From Sodaliphilus sp050873765 (GTDB lineage Bacteria > Bacteroidota > Bacteroidia > Bacteroidales > Muribaculaceae), in contig JBNMJK010000042.1 in NCBI GenBank assembly GCA_050873765.1, positions 1 to 23,194 of the forward strand: 23,194 nt of DNA, written 5' to 3'. Numbering within the stretch: position 1 is the stretch's first letter; every line of letters begins with the position of its first letter. The notes under the pieces were generated by a model, which was not told the origin of the DNA, did not search any database, and saw only the letters and a program-made list of their open reading frames with translations. Of this stretch, positions 1-7,979 are shown piece by piece. The position numbers and the translations under genes were made by a program.

Positions 1-1035
1 GAGCGCCCCTGCCGGCACATACAGCGTGCAGTGGCTTGCCACGTCTAAAAACACATTGTCGCTTTCCTGTAGTTCCACGGGTGTGGCGGCCTTGCAGTGA
101 ATGGCTGTGAGGTTGTCGTTTTTCGACACCGAGAAATATTCGAATTTGCTCACGCTTGCAGGAATAATGAGGCAGCGCACGTCATCGTTGAAGGAGAGTG
201 CCCATTGCGCCACTTCCACCACTCCGTCAGGAATGCTGCATGTGTCCTTTCCGTTGGTAAAGAAAATAAGGCTCTTGCTGATGTTGTTGATTAAGAAGCT
301 ATCGGTGAAGGTGAAGTGCGTGTTTGAAGGGGCGATGTTGATGGTGCGGAGCGCTTCGCATCCCCAGAATGCCTTTGCGTTAATGAAGTTTACAGCTGTT
401 CCGATGTTCAGCGTGGCGAGCTTTCGGCATGAGTCGAATAATCCGTCCCTGATACTTTCAATTCCATCTCCAGTGGAGAATTCCGTGAGGCTGTCACACC
501 CACCGAAAGTGCCATAGCCGGCATCCTTCACCGTGTTAGGCAATGTCACCTTAGTCAGTGCCTTGCAGCCGTAGAATGAATAGTCGCCAATTTTGGTGAG
601 CGCATCATTCCACTTGATGGAGGCGAGACTATCGTTGCAGATAAAAGCGCCCTCGCCAAGGCTTTGCACATTTTTCCCGATTACCACACTTGTGATGCCA
701 CTTTTGTGGAAAGCGTAGTCGCCAACTTTGTTTACCTCAAATTTGTCCACCGAATCGGGTACCACAAACGCGCCCAAATTCTCATAATTGCGACAATCCT
801 CGTTGTTAAAATAGAGTAGTTCAGGAAGGTTGGGGTTGACATAGCCCAGCCCCGTGACGAGTGGCGGAAATACCGCATAAGTGCAGGAGGCGGTATTGTT
901 GGTGCTATCAATATTATAGTGAAGGCCGTTGAAAACCACCGATTTATCGTCCCCAAAAGATGCAGAAGCCGTATTTAAAGCTGCCACGGCAAGCATTGCC
1001 ATACAGAAACAGGTCTTTAAAAAATTACGTTTCAT
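1..1035 (-). CDS. BspA-like leucine-rich repeat surface protein, C-terminus cut off by window edge
   Basis: The minus strand is open from the ATG at 1035 to base 1, giving 345 residues with no stop, so the 3' end is missing. Residues 1-26 look like a signal peptide (MKRNFLKT start, hydrophobic core, ASAS end). From about residue 88 the protein shows BspA-type (LRR_5) repeats of roughly 22-24 residues, with the recurring pattern 'IGDYSFYGCKALTKVTLPNTV' and its relatives (AFHKSGITSVVIG, LFDSCRKLATLNIG, AFWGCEALRTINI). The part ending near residue 345 (CTLYVPAGAL) is typical of the segment that closes such an array. Known members are surface or secreted proteins used for adhesion. The anchoring or export signal would lie beyond the edge. 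It lies 110 bp downstream of the C25 peptidase gene on the same strand but has its own candidate -7 box. Family assignment is firm; function is not. Confidence 0.9.
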   Translation of the reverse strand, partial: MKRNFLKTCFCMAMLAVAALNTASASFGDDKSVVFNGLHYNIDSTNNTASCTYAVFPPLVTGLGYVNPNLPELLYFNNEDCRNYENLGAFVVPDSVDKFEVNKVGDYAFHKSGITSVVIGKNVQSLGEGAFICNDSLASIKWNDALTKIGDYSFYGCKALTKVTLPNTVKDAGYGTFGGCDSLTEFSTGDGIESIRDGLFDSCRKLATLNIGTAVNFINAKAFWGCEALRTINIAPSNTHFTFTDSFLINNISKSLIFFTNGKDTCSIPDGVVEVAQWALSFNDDVRCLIIPASVSKFEYFSVSKNDNLTAIHCKAATPVELQESDNVFLDVASHCTLYVPAGAL

Positions 1036-1077
1036 AATAATTAGTTATTTGAATGATATACAATTAAATTAGTTATC

Positions 1078-1085
1078 CAAAATTA
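1078..1085 (-). promoter_or_regulatory. Candidate promoter -7 box for the BspA-like gene
   Basis: Reading the minus strand, TAATTTTG matches the Bacteroidota -7 consensus TAnnTTTG. It would start transcription roughly 35 nt before the ATG at 1035. No TTTG stands at the expected -33 position, so support is the -7 match and its location only. Confidence 0.45.
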
Positions 1086-1145
1086 TACAATTTAGCCGTA
1101 AAAACATAATATAAAAACTGCTTTTTATGTCTTTTGAGAAAAAAA

Positions 1146-3428
1146 TTAAAAAACGCCCTTTTTCACGCTAAATTTTGCGCCTTTCTCCACTGTGAAGCCA
1201 CTGTGCAAGGAGGTTTTTCCACTTGCTTCAATCTGGTATTTCACACCACTTTTAATGACCACTTCTCCAGAGGTTCTTCCAGAGTCGATGCTCTTTCCAA
1301 ACTCAGCAGAAGTGGCTAAAATGTATTGAGAATTTTTAATATTCTCATTTTGCACTTTCATTGGAGCAATGAATGGGAGAAGATTTGAGCCATATACCAT
1401 AATACGGGCATTGGGGTTCGCATGAGAGAAGGTGCAACTGCCCAAAACCTTGTGCCATGTATTGTCACGACCATCAGAATATGCCACATAGCAGGAGTCT
1501 TGCGAGGGCAATCCTGATACAGTAATAGAATTATTATTTCTCTGCACGGTTACGTTTTCAAGTTTTTTTGGAGCGGCTGTCCAAAGTTTGAATTCAGGAT
1601 CACCAATCAGGTTATGAGTGAATTTTAGATGATATGCTCCATAGTAATCATGCCTTGACCAAGCCTCCGCTTCACCAACAGTTGTGACTCCTGAAGCGAT
1701 GAGTTTTGCAAAGTTGGTTTCCATTCTGGCAGAAGAACCGACATATCCCACCCTTGTATTACCAAGATATGCCACTGCACCACCATTTCTATAGCCCGAG
1801 GTGAAAGCCTTCCCTATATTCATCGTCATAGCCTCATAAGGGTGTGGCTTATCGTATGGATTAGTAGTGCAAGCAATTGAATAAATCACATTTGGCTTAT
1901 TTCGGTAGGTTAGCAAGCCTAAATGGTTGCCGTATTCATATTTATTTGGATAACCACTATTTTTTATTCTTTCATCATCTTTTGCCCATAGGCGCCAAAA
2001 ATAATTTTTTGTTTTGGCATTTTCTCCCAACACGTAATTTGTTGGCTCGCCATGAAGATGAAGGCTAACAAAGCCATAATCCTTATTCAACTCTTGAATC
2101 AAATCCGCTCCTCTTGGAAAGTCCTTGCTCTCATCACCATTAATCAACGTGGTGTCAGGAACCACCTGGTTCATAACAGCACCAACCATTTCAGCCTCTT
2201 TCTTTCCCTCCATTTGTGCCACTTGAACGTATAGCCCTTTTTGCAGGTATGAGGCATCACCGCCACCGGGGTTCAGTTCGTATTTAAGCAGATTGTCGGA
2301 GTAGTTCTTAACCTGCTGTGGGTTGGCTGCGAAAATTCGTCCAACGTACAATTCCGGTCCGAAGTCATATTTTTGCGTATTCCAGTCGGTATTCAGGTCG
2401 CAGTAGTACCAGTCGGTCGGTACATTATCTCTTGTTTTCCTATAAGGCACGCTGTCACCGGCAAGCAGCACGTATTTTGTACTGCCATAGCTATAAGCGT
2501 CTCTTAAGAAACCACGTATTTTTCCTGCGGCGTCATTGATGACCGATCGGCTTCCATCGCTTTTTTCAATCACGTCGCCATCACGTGCTACCTGCATTTT
2601 TGAAATCTGGTCAACAGTCACCACCTGCACATTATAGCCTTTTTGGTTTTTTAGTGCCACAATGCGTTTCAAAGGCTCTTTTAAATTTTCGGAATCTGCA
2701 ATAATCACATAATCAGTTGTTCTCATCTGTGCGTAGGCCACTTCTGCATTTGCGCTGCCTATGCTGTCTTTTTCTCCCATTATACTGTCAGAAACATGAA
2801 CGAAATCTCTGTCTAATAACTGTTCTGCCGTTTGATCGTGCATTTTGATGGGCATCAAGTCACGCGCCGAACTTTCGTTCTCGTCGTACTTAAGGCTGAT
2901 GCGCATCCATCGATACATATAAAGTTGCTGTTCGGATGGCTTATACTTAAATGGTGTGATGGACACGATCACATAATGCTGGTCGCCATGCTGAAATTCA
3001 TCACCAACAATTGTGGCAGCCTTTGAGGGATAATACTCATTATTATATAATGTGGAGTCTTCTTTATATGCCGGCTCATCGCTGCTGGAATAATCCGTAG
3101 GCAAATGCTGCATCACTGGCAGTATTTTATAAGTAAGAGGAAGAGCGTCCGATGTCCTTGTTGAGTAGGACAGCGAAAAATTACAAGCGTTTTTAGGAAC
3201 AGGAATATATACATATTCACAGGGCAGGTCTGGTGCTCCTGCTACAGTTCCTTTTTCTAATCCTATGTATGATACTTGGTGATACGTTTTGCCTTCCACT
3301 TGCACATTTGTAACCGATAGGTTTGTTTTCGTGAACGTAAAACTTTTTCCAATTGAAGCACGTATTGGCACCGTGTTCAATATCGTGGCAATTAAAAAAG
3401 CCACACATATATTAAATATTGGTTTCAT
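1146..3428 (-). CDS. Gingipain-family (C25) cysteine peptidase, secreted
   Basis: A 760-residue protein. Residues 1-24 form a signal peptide. Residues about 27-215 resemble the C25 propeptide, and 235-610 are the peptidase core beginning 'TTDYVIIADSENL'. The catalytic dyad is visible as His459 (SLHLHGEP) and Cys520 (VIYSIACTTNPYD), matching the His-Gly and Ala-Cys contexts of gingipains. A β-sandwich-like stretch follows at about 620-690. The last 45 residues (EVVIKSGVKYQIEAS...HSGFTVEKGAKF) resemble the '3-coathanger stack' C-terminal module seen on T9SS cargo, not the type A sorting domain. The size fits a secreted gingipain-like enzyme better than the larger sortase PorU. It starts 7 nt after the stop of the upstream T9SS gene, so the two are probably co-transcribed and translationally coupled. 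Substrate specificity cannot be read from the sequence. Confidence 0.9.
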   Translation of the reverse strand: MKPIFNICVAFLIATILNTVPIRASIGKSFTFTKTNLSVTNVQVEGKTYHQVSYIGLEKGTVAGAPDLPCEYVYIPVPKNACNFSLSYSTRTSDALPLTYKILPVMQHLPTDYSSSDEPAYKEDSTLYNNEYYPSKAATIVGDEFQHGDQHYVIVSITPFKYKPSEQQLYMYRWMRISLKYDENESSARDLMPIKMHDQTAEQLLDRDFVHVSDSIMGEKDSIGSANAEVAYAQMRTTDYVIIADSENLKEPLKRIVALKNQKGYNVQVVTVDQISKMQVARDGDVIEKSDGSRSVINDAAGKIRGFLRDAYSYGSTKYVLLAGDSVPYRKTRDNVPTDWYYCDLNTDWNTQKYDFGPELYVGRIFAANPQQVKNYSDNLLKYELNPGGGDASYLQKGLYVQVAQMEGKKEAEMVGAVMNQVVPDTTLINGDESKDFPRGADLIQELNKDYGFVSLHLHGEPTNYVLGENAKTKNYFWRLWAKDDERIKNSGYPNKYEYGNHLGLLTYRNKPNVIYSIACTTNPYDKPHPYEAMTMNIGKAFTSGYRNGGAVAYLGNTRVGYVGSSARMETNFAKLIASGVTTVGEAEAWSRHDYYGAYHLKFTHNLIGDPEFKLWTAAPKKLENVTVQRNNNSITVSGLPSQDSCYVAYSDGRDNTWHKVLGSCTFSHANPNARIMVYGSNLLPFIAPMKVQNENIKNSQYILATSAEFGKSIDSGRTSGEVVIKSGVKYQIEASGKTSLHSGFTVEKGAKFSVKKGVF

Positions 3429-3435
3429 AACGGTG

Positions 3436-4434
3436 CTATTTTGTGAGTATCATTCTTTTGCTGGCAATCTCCTGGTTATCGGCAATAAGTGTGTAGATAT
3501 ACATACCGGGTTGCAAAACGGAACCACTAACCGTTACTTGTGCCGTTCCACGTTCTTCCACAGGAAGGCTCATCACCTGTTTGCCCTGCAAATCATAAAT
3601 ATATATGTTTGCACTTGTCACATTTTCTGGTAAAGAGTAACGAATTGTGGTTGAGGAACTGAAAGGATTAGGCGTGTTCTGAAACAGCTGTGCCACCACA
3701 CTTTCAGACGAGGTGTCGATTGTGTTAATTCCTGCAGTCCTTGCTTTAATAGGCTTTTGAGCGCCTTTTAATTCTTGTAATTCTGATTTGAGGTCTTTGA
3801 TGGCATTAACCAAAAGAGGAATGCAGCTGATATAGTCTATACCATAATTTCCATTTTTGTCTTTCACCACAAGCTCTGGCAGCACTTCCTTAACTTCGTC
3901 TAAAAGGAAGCCATAATAAGTTCTTCCATTCGCGCTGTAGGCTGCAGCGTTTAAATCTTCAATAGTGCTTGATGCGGCGCTCTGTACTCTTGGCTGAGCC
4001 GACAGGGTGTCGCTCACTAAAAGCACAAAACTGGGTGCGGCTATGGCGGTGTTGAAAGTAAAAGCCTTCCCGTCTGCTGCGTCATAGGAGAAAATGGTGT
4101 TTTTGGCGTCGTTTCCCATGGTGAACCTCACGCCTTTCTTTCCATGCAGCCAAAGTCGGTCGGTGTCGCCACCGGGCAGTTCGCCAATCATCACATTAAG
4201 GTCGGCTAATGATGTGGCGTTGCCGAATGAGATGCGAGCATTTGCGCCATTCACTCCTGTGCCGTAGAGCTTCAGCGTGGTGACGGTGTCCTGTTTGTCG
4301 GCAGAAACGGAAGCCATACTCTGTTCCTGTCCGATTTCAACTTTACCTGTTTCTTGCACTGTGAGTTGAGCAAAAGATGCTAAAGGAAGCATCACGCAGC
4401 AAAGCAATACTGCGGTTTGTTTGAAATTTTTCAT
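3436..4434 (-). CDS. T9SS-exported protein with S74-like (tail-spike chaperone) domain and type A sorting domain
   Basis: A 332-residue protein. Residues 1-22 form a signal peptide (hydrophobic stretch ending SFAQ). Residues 30-140 are β-rich and short-repeat-like. Residues about 141-222 resemble the peptidase S74/intramolecular chaperone domain: 'YGFLLDEVKEVLPELVV' and 'GIDYISCIPLLVNAIKDL', followed by a coiled coil (DLKSELQELK). In self-cleaving S74 domains a Ser-Asp is followed a few residues later by a catalytic Lys. Here SDTLSAQPR has no Lys in that place, so autocleavage is doubtful. Residues 250-331 form a clear type A T9SS sorting domain (QNTPNPF start, YDLQGK, LQPGMYIYTL, basic RMILTK end). 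It is the first gene of an operon with the C25 peptidase, and is divergent from a LuxR-type regulator. The protein may trimerise on the surface; that part is inference. Confidence 0.88.
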   Translation of the reverse strand: MKNFKQTAVLLCCVMLPLASFAQLTVQETGKVEIGQEQSMASVSADKQDTVTTLKLYGTGVNGANARISFGNATSLADLNVMIGELPGGDTDRLWLHGKKGVRFTMGNDAKNTIFSYDAADGKAFTFNTAIAAPSFVLLVSDTLSAQPRVQSAASSTIEDLNAAAYSANGRTYYGFLLDEVKEVLPELVVKDKNGNYGIDYISCIPLLVNAIKDLKSELQELKGAQKPIKARTAGINTIDTSSESVVAQLFQNTPNPFSSSTTIRYSLPENVTSANIYIYDLQGKQVMSLPVEERGTAQVTVSGSVLQPGMYIYTLIADNQEIASKRMILTK

Positions 4435-4478
4435 AAATTAGTTTAAATTAAAAAATTGATAAAAATAAAAATTATTAG

Positions 4479-4510
4479 CAAAGGTATTGCTATAAGTGAG
4501 CCTTACCAAG
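4479..4510 (-). promoter_or_regulatory. Candidate proximal promoter of the T9SS/C25 operon
   Basis: On the minus strand, CTTG (4507-4510) is followed after 20 nt by TACCTTTG (4479-4486). The -7 box is a full match to TAnnTTTG; the -33 box is one base off TTTG. The leader to the ATG at 4434 would be about 35-40 nt. The -33 box touches the left arm of the 48-bp palindrome. Confidence 0.5.
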
Positions 4511-4556
4511 ATACAAAAGAGTAATAAATTAATTAATTTATTACTCTTTTGTATCT
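4509..4556. repeat. Perfect 48-bp palindrome (24-bp arms, no spacer)
   Basis: Bases 4509-4532 are the exact reverse complement of 4533-4556. The arms begin AGATACAAAAGAGTAATAAA and meet at TTAATTAA. Pairing stops at the ends (4508 A versus 4557 C). It lies just upstream of the proximal operon promoter and inside the leader that the distal promoter would make, so it could be an operator or an RNA hairpin. No T-tract follows on either strand at the outer ends, which argues against an ordinary terminator. Confidence 0.95.
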
Positions 4557-4646
4557 CATTTTTCTGAAAAGTACTTTAAATGATAACTGTATTGTTGTTA
4601 ATTAATTAACATGGTTCGGGATAAGCGTACTTGCGTTATTATGCAG

Positions 4647-4678
4647 CAAAAGTATGACGGCAATTAAACTCTATCAAA
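4647..4678 (-). promoter_or_regulatory. Candidate distal promoter of the T9SS/C25 operon
   Basis: On the minus strand, TTTG (4675-4678) is followed after exactly 20 nt by TACTTTTG (4647-4654), a full match to the Bacteroidota -33/-7 consensus. The transcript would have a leader of about 210 nt that includes the whole 48-bp palindrome. Confidence 0.6.
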
Positions 4679-4765
4679 ATGCAAAGGATAATGATTTATT
4701 ATACTTTCGTATATATATTGGAGAAATAGATGTGGGGAAAATCCACAGATTTTAATTTAATTATA

Positions 4766-4773
4766 TATTTTTG
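4766..4773 (+). promoter_or_regulatory. Candidate -7 box of the LuxR-type regulator
   Basis: TATTTTTG matches TAnnTTTG. Transcription would start near 4777-4780, only a few nt before the ATG at 4783, which favours the in-frame ATG at 4795 as the real start. No TTTG is seen at -33. The inverted repeat TGTGG-N7-CCACA occupies that place instead. Confidence 0.45.
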
Positions 4774-4782
4774 TGGTAAATA

Positions 4783-5532
4783 ATGCTGTTAATTATGTTT
4801 TCAAATCAAAGCTACTTACCTTCTGATGCTTGTAACCCTTTTTGTGGCAACCTTGCGAACTTTATTGGAATTATTGATGCTTTTTCAATGCTCACAAACA
4901 GTTCTTTAGTTGTTTATGATTTTCTGGACAACAAAATTATACATGCCGTTTTAGGTAAGTCCATAGCAAGCGATATAAGGAGTACATCTGGGCAGGGATT
5001 AGACTATTCTCGTTATTTTGGTAAGGATCGGTTGGAACAGATGAAAAAGGTGTGCATGTGTAAAAACAATTTTTTAAAAAGGTTCACTGGTGCGGAAAAA
5101 AAACAAATTGTGATTTTGGGAAACGTCCATATTGTCAGTAAAGAGACTGTTATTGATGATTTCTTTGTGTCCTTTATGGGGGTGTCGATTGGCTTTACGC
5201 AAAATGGGGCTTTACGCTATGAGCTTTTTCGCACGCATTTGTGTGGTGGAAAAGAAGAAAGTTTAAAAGCATTAAATGGTGCCACAGGCGAAAGGTGGCA
5301 GTGTGCCTCATTGTCAAAAAGGTGGATAAAAATGCCCGCACTCCAGTTCTCAAAGTTGGAGAAGCAGGTTATCTCATTGTCGGAAATTGGTTTGTCTGCT
5401 AAAGAGATTGCGGAGAGGGTCTGCCGGTCGGAAGTGACGGTGAAGAAGGCGAAATCGCGGATTATGCAGGCCGTGGGCGCAAGCACGATGACGGAAGCGG
5501 CGTTTATGCTCTCGCACTACCGCTTTGTGTAG
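4783..5532 (+). CDS. LuxR-type (GerE) transcriptional regulator with N-terminal PAS-like sensor region
   Basis: A 249-residue protein if read from 4783, or 245 from the in-frame ATG at 4795; the promoter position favours 4795. The C-terminal residues 186-246 form a GerE/LuxR helix-turn-helix (FSKLEKQVISLSEIGLSAKEIAERV, then SEVTVKKAKSRIM). Residues about 28-150 look like the PAS-like region of a Bacteroidales family of such regulators (SLVVYDFLDNKIIHAV, YFGKDRLEQMKK), but the match is weak by eye and no ligand-binding residues can be named. There is no phosphoacceptor receiver domain and no membrane segment, so it is probably a one-component cytoplasmic regulator. It is divergent from the T9SS/C25 operon across 348 bp that carry a 48-bp palindrome, which makes that operon its most likely target. 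That link is inference. Confidence 0.85.
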   Translation: MLLIMFSNQSYLPSDACNPFCGNLANFIGIIDAFSMLTNSSLVVYDFLDNKIIHAVLGKSIASDIRSTSGQGLDYSRYFGKDRLEQMKKVCMCKNNFLKRFTGAEKKQIVILGNVHIVSKETVIDDFFVSFMGVSIGFTQNGALRYELFRTHLCGGKEESLKALNGATGERWQCASLSKRWIKMPALQFSKLEKQVISLSEIGLSAKEIAERVCRSEVTVKKAKSRIMQAVGASTMTEAAFMLSHYRFV

Positions 5533-5637
5533 CTGCCTATTTTCCCACCCCAATCATCACCATGGGCTATGGCAGGTTGATTTAATGGGTGAGGGACGGC
5601 TATGGTGTGAATACCAATGCTTTAAGTATAGAAAATA

Positions 5638-5675
5638 ACGGCAGGGGCGCAAAATAGCGCTCCTGCCGTGTTTGT
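5638..5675. terminator. Bidirectional intrinsic terminator between LuxR-type gene and metG
   Basis: Arms 5638-5650 (ACGGCAGGGGCGC) and 5657-5669 (GCGCTCCTGCCGT) pair over 13 bp with one G·T pair and a 6-nt loop. A T-rich tail follows at 5670-5679 on the plus strand and A-rich sequence precedes it (GAAAATA) for the minus strand. The two genes converge here. Confidence 0.85.
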
Positions 5676-5693
5676 TTTTAGCGTGCCGAGTGC

Positions 5694-7754
5694 TTATCCC
5701 ACTTTCACTCCAGGCTTCACCACACCTTGCGGACCTATCACCACGAGGCGGCCATCGGCGTCTTCAGCGCTCAGAATCATGCCCTGGCTATCGATGCCCT
5801 TGAGCTTGCGCGTGGGGAAGTTGGCGATAAAGCACACTTCCTTGCCCACCAAGTCGGCAGGGGCGTAGTATTTGGCTATGCCGCTCACGATGGTGCGACC
5901 GCCCATACCGTCGTCGATCTTAAACTGGAGTAGCCTGTCGGCCTTCTTCACCTTGCTGCATTCCAGCACCTTACCCACACGAATGTCGAGCTTGAGGAAG
6001 TCATCGAACGAGCATTCCTTAGCCACAGGCTCTGGCTTGAAGTTGGCAATGATGTTTTCCTGCTTGATGCGTGCCAGCTTGTCGAGCTGCGCCTGAATCA
6101 CACTGTCGTCGATTTTCTCAAACAGCAGCACCGGCTTCTCAATTTTGCTGCCGGCGGCAAGAATGTCGAGCCTGCCGAGCTTGCTCCAATCCGCTTTGTC
6201 CATACCGAGCATAGCGCGCAGCTTCTCGGCTGTGAAAGGCAGGAACGGCTCAAAGGCTATGGCAAGGTTGGCGCAAATCTGGAGCGCCACGTTCATGATG
6301 GTCTGCACGCGGTTCATGTCAGTCTTGGCAAGTTTCCAAGGCTCGGTGTCGGCCAGATACTTGTTGCCGATTCGGGCCAGGTTCATAGCGTCTTTCAGCG
6401 CCTCACGGAAGTGAAACTGCTCAATATTGGTGCTCAGCGTGGTTTTCACGTTCTTAAACTCGTCGATAGTGGCGCGGTCGTAGTCGGTAAGCTCGCCTGC
6501 GGCAGGAATCACACCGTCGAAGTATTTATGCGTGAGCACCACGGCGCGGTTCACGAAATTGCCGAAAATGGCCACAAGTTCATTGTTGTTGCAGGCCTGG
6601 AAATCGCGCCAGGTGAAATCGTTGTCCTTGGTTTCGGGAGCGTTGGCGGTGAGCACATAGCGCAGCACGTCTTGCTTGCCGGGGAACTCGTCGAGATATT
6701 CATTGAGCCAGATGGCCCAGTTGCGGCTGGTGGAAATCTTCTCCCCTTCGAGGTTGAGAAATTCATTGGAAGGCACATTGTCGGGCAAGATGTAGCCTCC
6801 GTGGGCCTTCAGCATCACCGGGAACACGATGCAGTGAAACACGATGTTGTCCTTGCCGATAAAGTGGATAAGCCGTGTGCTGTCGTCCTTCCACCACGTT
6901 TTCCACTTGCCGAATTTTTCAGGCTGCGCGTCGCAAAGCTCCTTCGTGTTGCTGATATATCCGATAGGGGCGTCGAACCACACATACAGCACCTTTCCCT
7001 CGCCGCCTTCAGCCGGCACAGGAATGCCCCAGCTCAGGTCGCGGGTCACGGCACGCGGACGCAGGTCGGCATCGAGCCACGACTTGCACTGCCCATACAC
7101 ATTTGGCCTCCACTCCTTGTGCTCGTCGAGAATCCAGTGCTCAAGCCACGGCTGATAGTCGTTGAGCGGCAAATACCAGTGCTTGGTCTTGCGCTTCACC
7201 AGCGGGTTGCCGTTGATAGCGTTCACCGGATTGATCAGCTCGTCGGGCGAGAGCGTGGAGCCGCACTTCTCGCACTGGTCTCCATTGGCGTCCTTGGCGT
7301 GGCACACCGGACATTCACCCTTGATGTTGCGGTCGGTGAGAAACTCGTGCGTGGCCTCATCGTAGAACTGCTCGCTCTCCATCTGAATGAATTTGCCGTT
7401 CTCGTTCAAGTGCTTGAAGAAGTCGCTGGCAAACTGATGGTGAATCTTTGAGGTGGTGCGAGAGTAGATGTCGAACGAAATGCCGAAACGCTCAAAACTC
7501 GACTTGATGAGATTGTGGTAGCGGTCCACCACATCCTGCACCGAGCAGCCCTCTTTACGGGCGCGGATAGTGACGGGCACGCCATGCTCGTCGCTGCCGC
7601 CCACAAACAGCACATTCCCGCCTTGCAGACGCTTATAGCGCACATAGATGTCGGCCGGCACATACACGCCTGCCAAGTGACCAATGTGCACGGGGCCGTT
7701 GGCATAAGGCAGCGCCGCCGTGACGAGGGTGCGTTTAAAATCTTTTTTCTCCAT
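5694..7754 (-). CDS. metG: Methionyl-tRNA synthetase
   Basis: A 686-residue enzyme that charges tRNA-Met with methionine. The HIGH motif is residues 23-26 (PVHIGH), the zinc knuckle cysteines are C148, C151, C161 and C164, and the KMSKS loop appears as KISTS at 339-343. Residues 583-686 are the C-terminal tRNA-binding (EMAP/Trbp111-like) domain, beginning FDDFLKLDIRVGKV. The frame is open upstream to an ATG at 7877, but that extension contains the promoter -7 box at 7808-7815, is unlike MetG, and the family begins near MEKKDFKRTLVTAALPYANG. The start is therefore at 7754. It is divergent from the FN3/dockerin gene and convergent with the LuxR-type gene, and appears to be monocistronic. Confidence 0.98.
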   Translation of the reverse strand: MEKKDFKRTLVTAALPYANGPVHIGHLAGVYVPADIYVRYKRLQGGNVLFVGGSDEHGVPVTIRARKEGCSVQDVVDRYHNLIKSSFERFGISFDIYSRTTSKIHHQFASDFFKHLNENGKFIQMESEQFYDEATHEFLTDRNIKGECPVCHAKDANGDQCEKCGSTLSPDELINPVNAINGNPLVKRKTKHWYLPLNDYQPWLEHWILDEHKEWRPNVYGQCKSWLDADLRPRAVTRDLSWGIPVPAEGGEGKVLYVWFDAPIGYISNTKELCDAQPEKFGKWKTWWKDDSTRLIHFIGKDNIVFHCIVFPVMLKAHGGYILPDNVPSNEFLNLEGEKISTSRNWAIWLNEYLDEFPGKQDVLRYVLTANAPETKDNDFTWRDFQACNNNELVAIFGNFVNRAVVLTHKYFDGVIPAAGELTDYDRATIDEFKNVKTTLSTNIEQFHFREALKDAMNLARIGNKYLADTEPWKLAKTDMNRVQTIMNVALQICANLAIAFEPFLPFTAEKLRAMLGMDKADWSKLGRLDILAAGSKIEKPVLLFEKIDDSVIQAQLDKLARIKQENIIANFKPEPVAKECSFDDFLKLDIRVGKVLECSKVKKADRLLQFKIDDGMGGRTIVSGIAKYYAPADLVGKEVCFIANFPTRKLKGIDSQGMILSAEDADGRLVVIGPQGVVKPGVKVG

Positions 7755-7807
7755 TATACGAATTGATATATATTGTGAGTGTGAATTGTTTAAAAATTTG
7801 ACGAATG

Positions 7808-7815
7808 CAAAGTTA
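7808..7815 (-). promoter_or_regulatory. Candidate -7 box of metG
   Basis: Minus-strand TAACTTTG matches TAnnTTTG and gives a leader of about 50 nt to the ATG at 7754. It lies inside the upstream extension of the frame and so decides the start. No clear -33 box. Confidence 0.5.
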
Positions 7816-7971
7816 CGAATTTTATCGCTAACTATTTGCATCACACCAGCAAAACCCACAAAATTCCGCCACACCACGCTTCTTGAAATCCAAAATGATT
7901 ATGAAAAGCGCATTTTTATGTAAAAATGCCAAATTTATAGCTTATTTTTCACATTTTTTCTTATTATTTTA

Positions 7972-7979
7972 TAACTTTG
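7972..7979 (+). promoter_or_regulatory. Candidate -7 box of the FN3/dockerin surface-protein gene
   Basis: TAACTTTG matches TAnnTTTG. It would give a leader of about 85 nt to the ATG at 8069, and it lies within the upstream open extension of the frame. The -33 region is T-rich without an exact TTTG. Confidence 0.5.

Larger units (their letters stand above)
4435..4782. other. 348-bp divergent regulatory region between T9SS operon and LuxR-type gene
   Basis: This AT-rich stretch has no gene. It holds two candidate minus-strand promoters (4479-4510 and 4647-4678), a perfect 48-bp palindrome between them (4509-4556), a small inverted repeat TGTGG/CCACA (4731-4735 and 4743-4747), and a plus-strand -7 box (4766-4773) for the regulator. 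Confidence 0.8.

Noticed and set aside
339..343. Defective MetG because KMSKS reads KISTS (residue numbers given, gene at 5694-7754)
   Set aside because: Variation of this loop with a kept first Lys and last Ser is common among MetG enzymes; the rest of the enzyme is complete.
101..517. Plus-strand frames at the left edge
   Set aside because: They are opposite the BspA-like gene, which has a signal peptide and a clear repeat pattern.
6411..7451. 346-codon plus-strand frame opposite metG
   Set aside because: Shadow of the metG reading frame; no domain, signal or promoter.
7755..7877. Longer metG frame starting at 7877
   Set aside because: The extension contains the promoter -7 box at 7808-7815 and is unrelated to MetG; the family start is at 7754.
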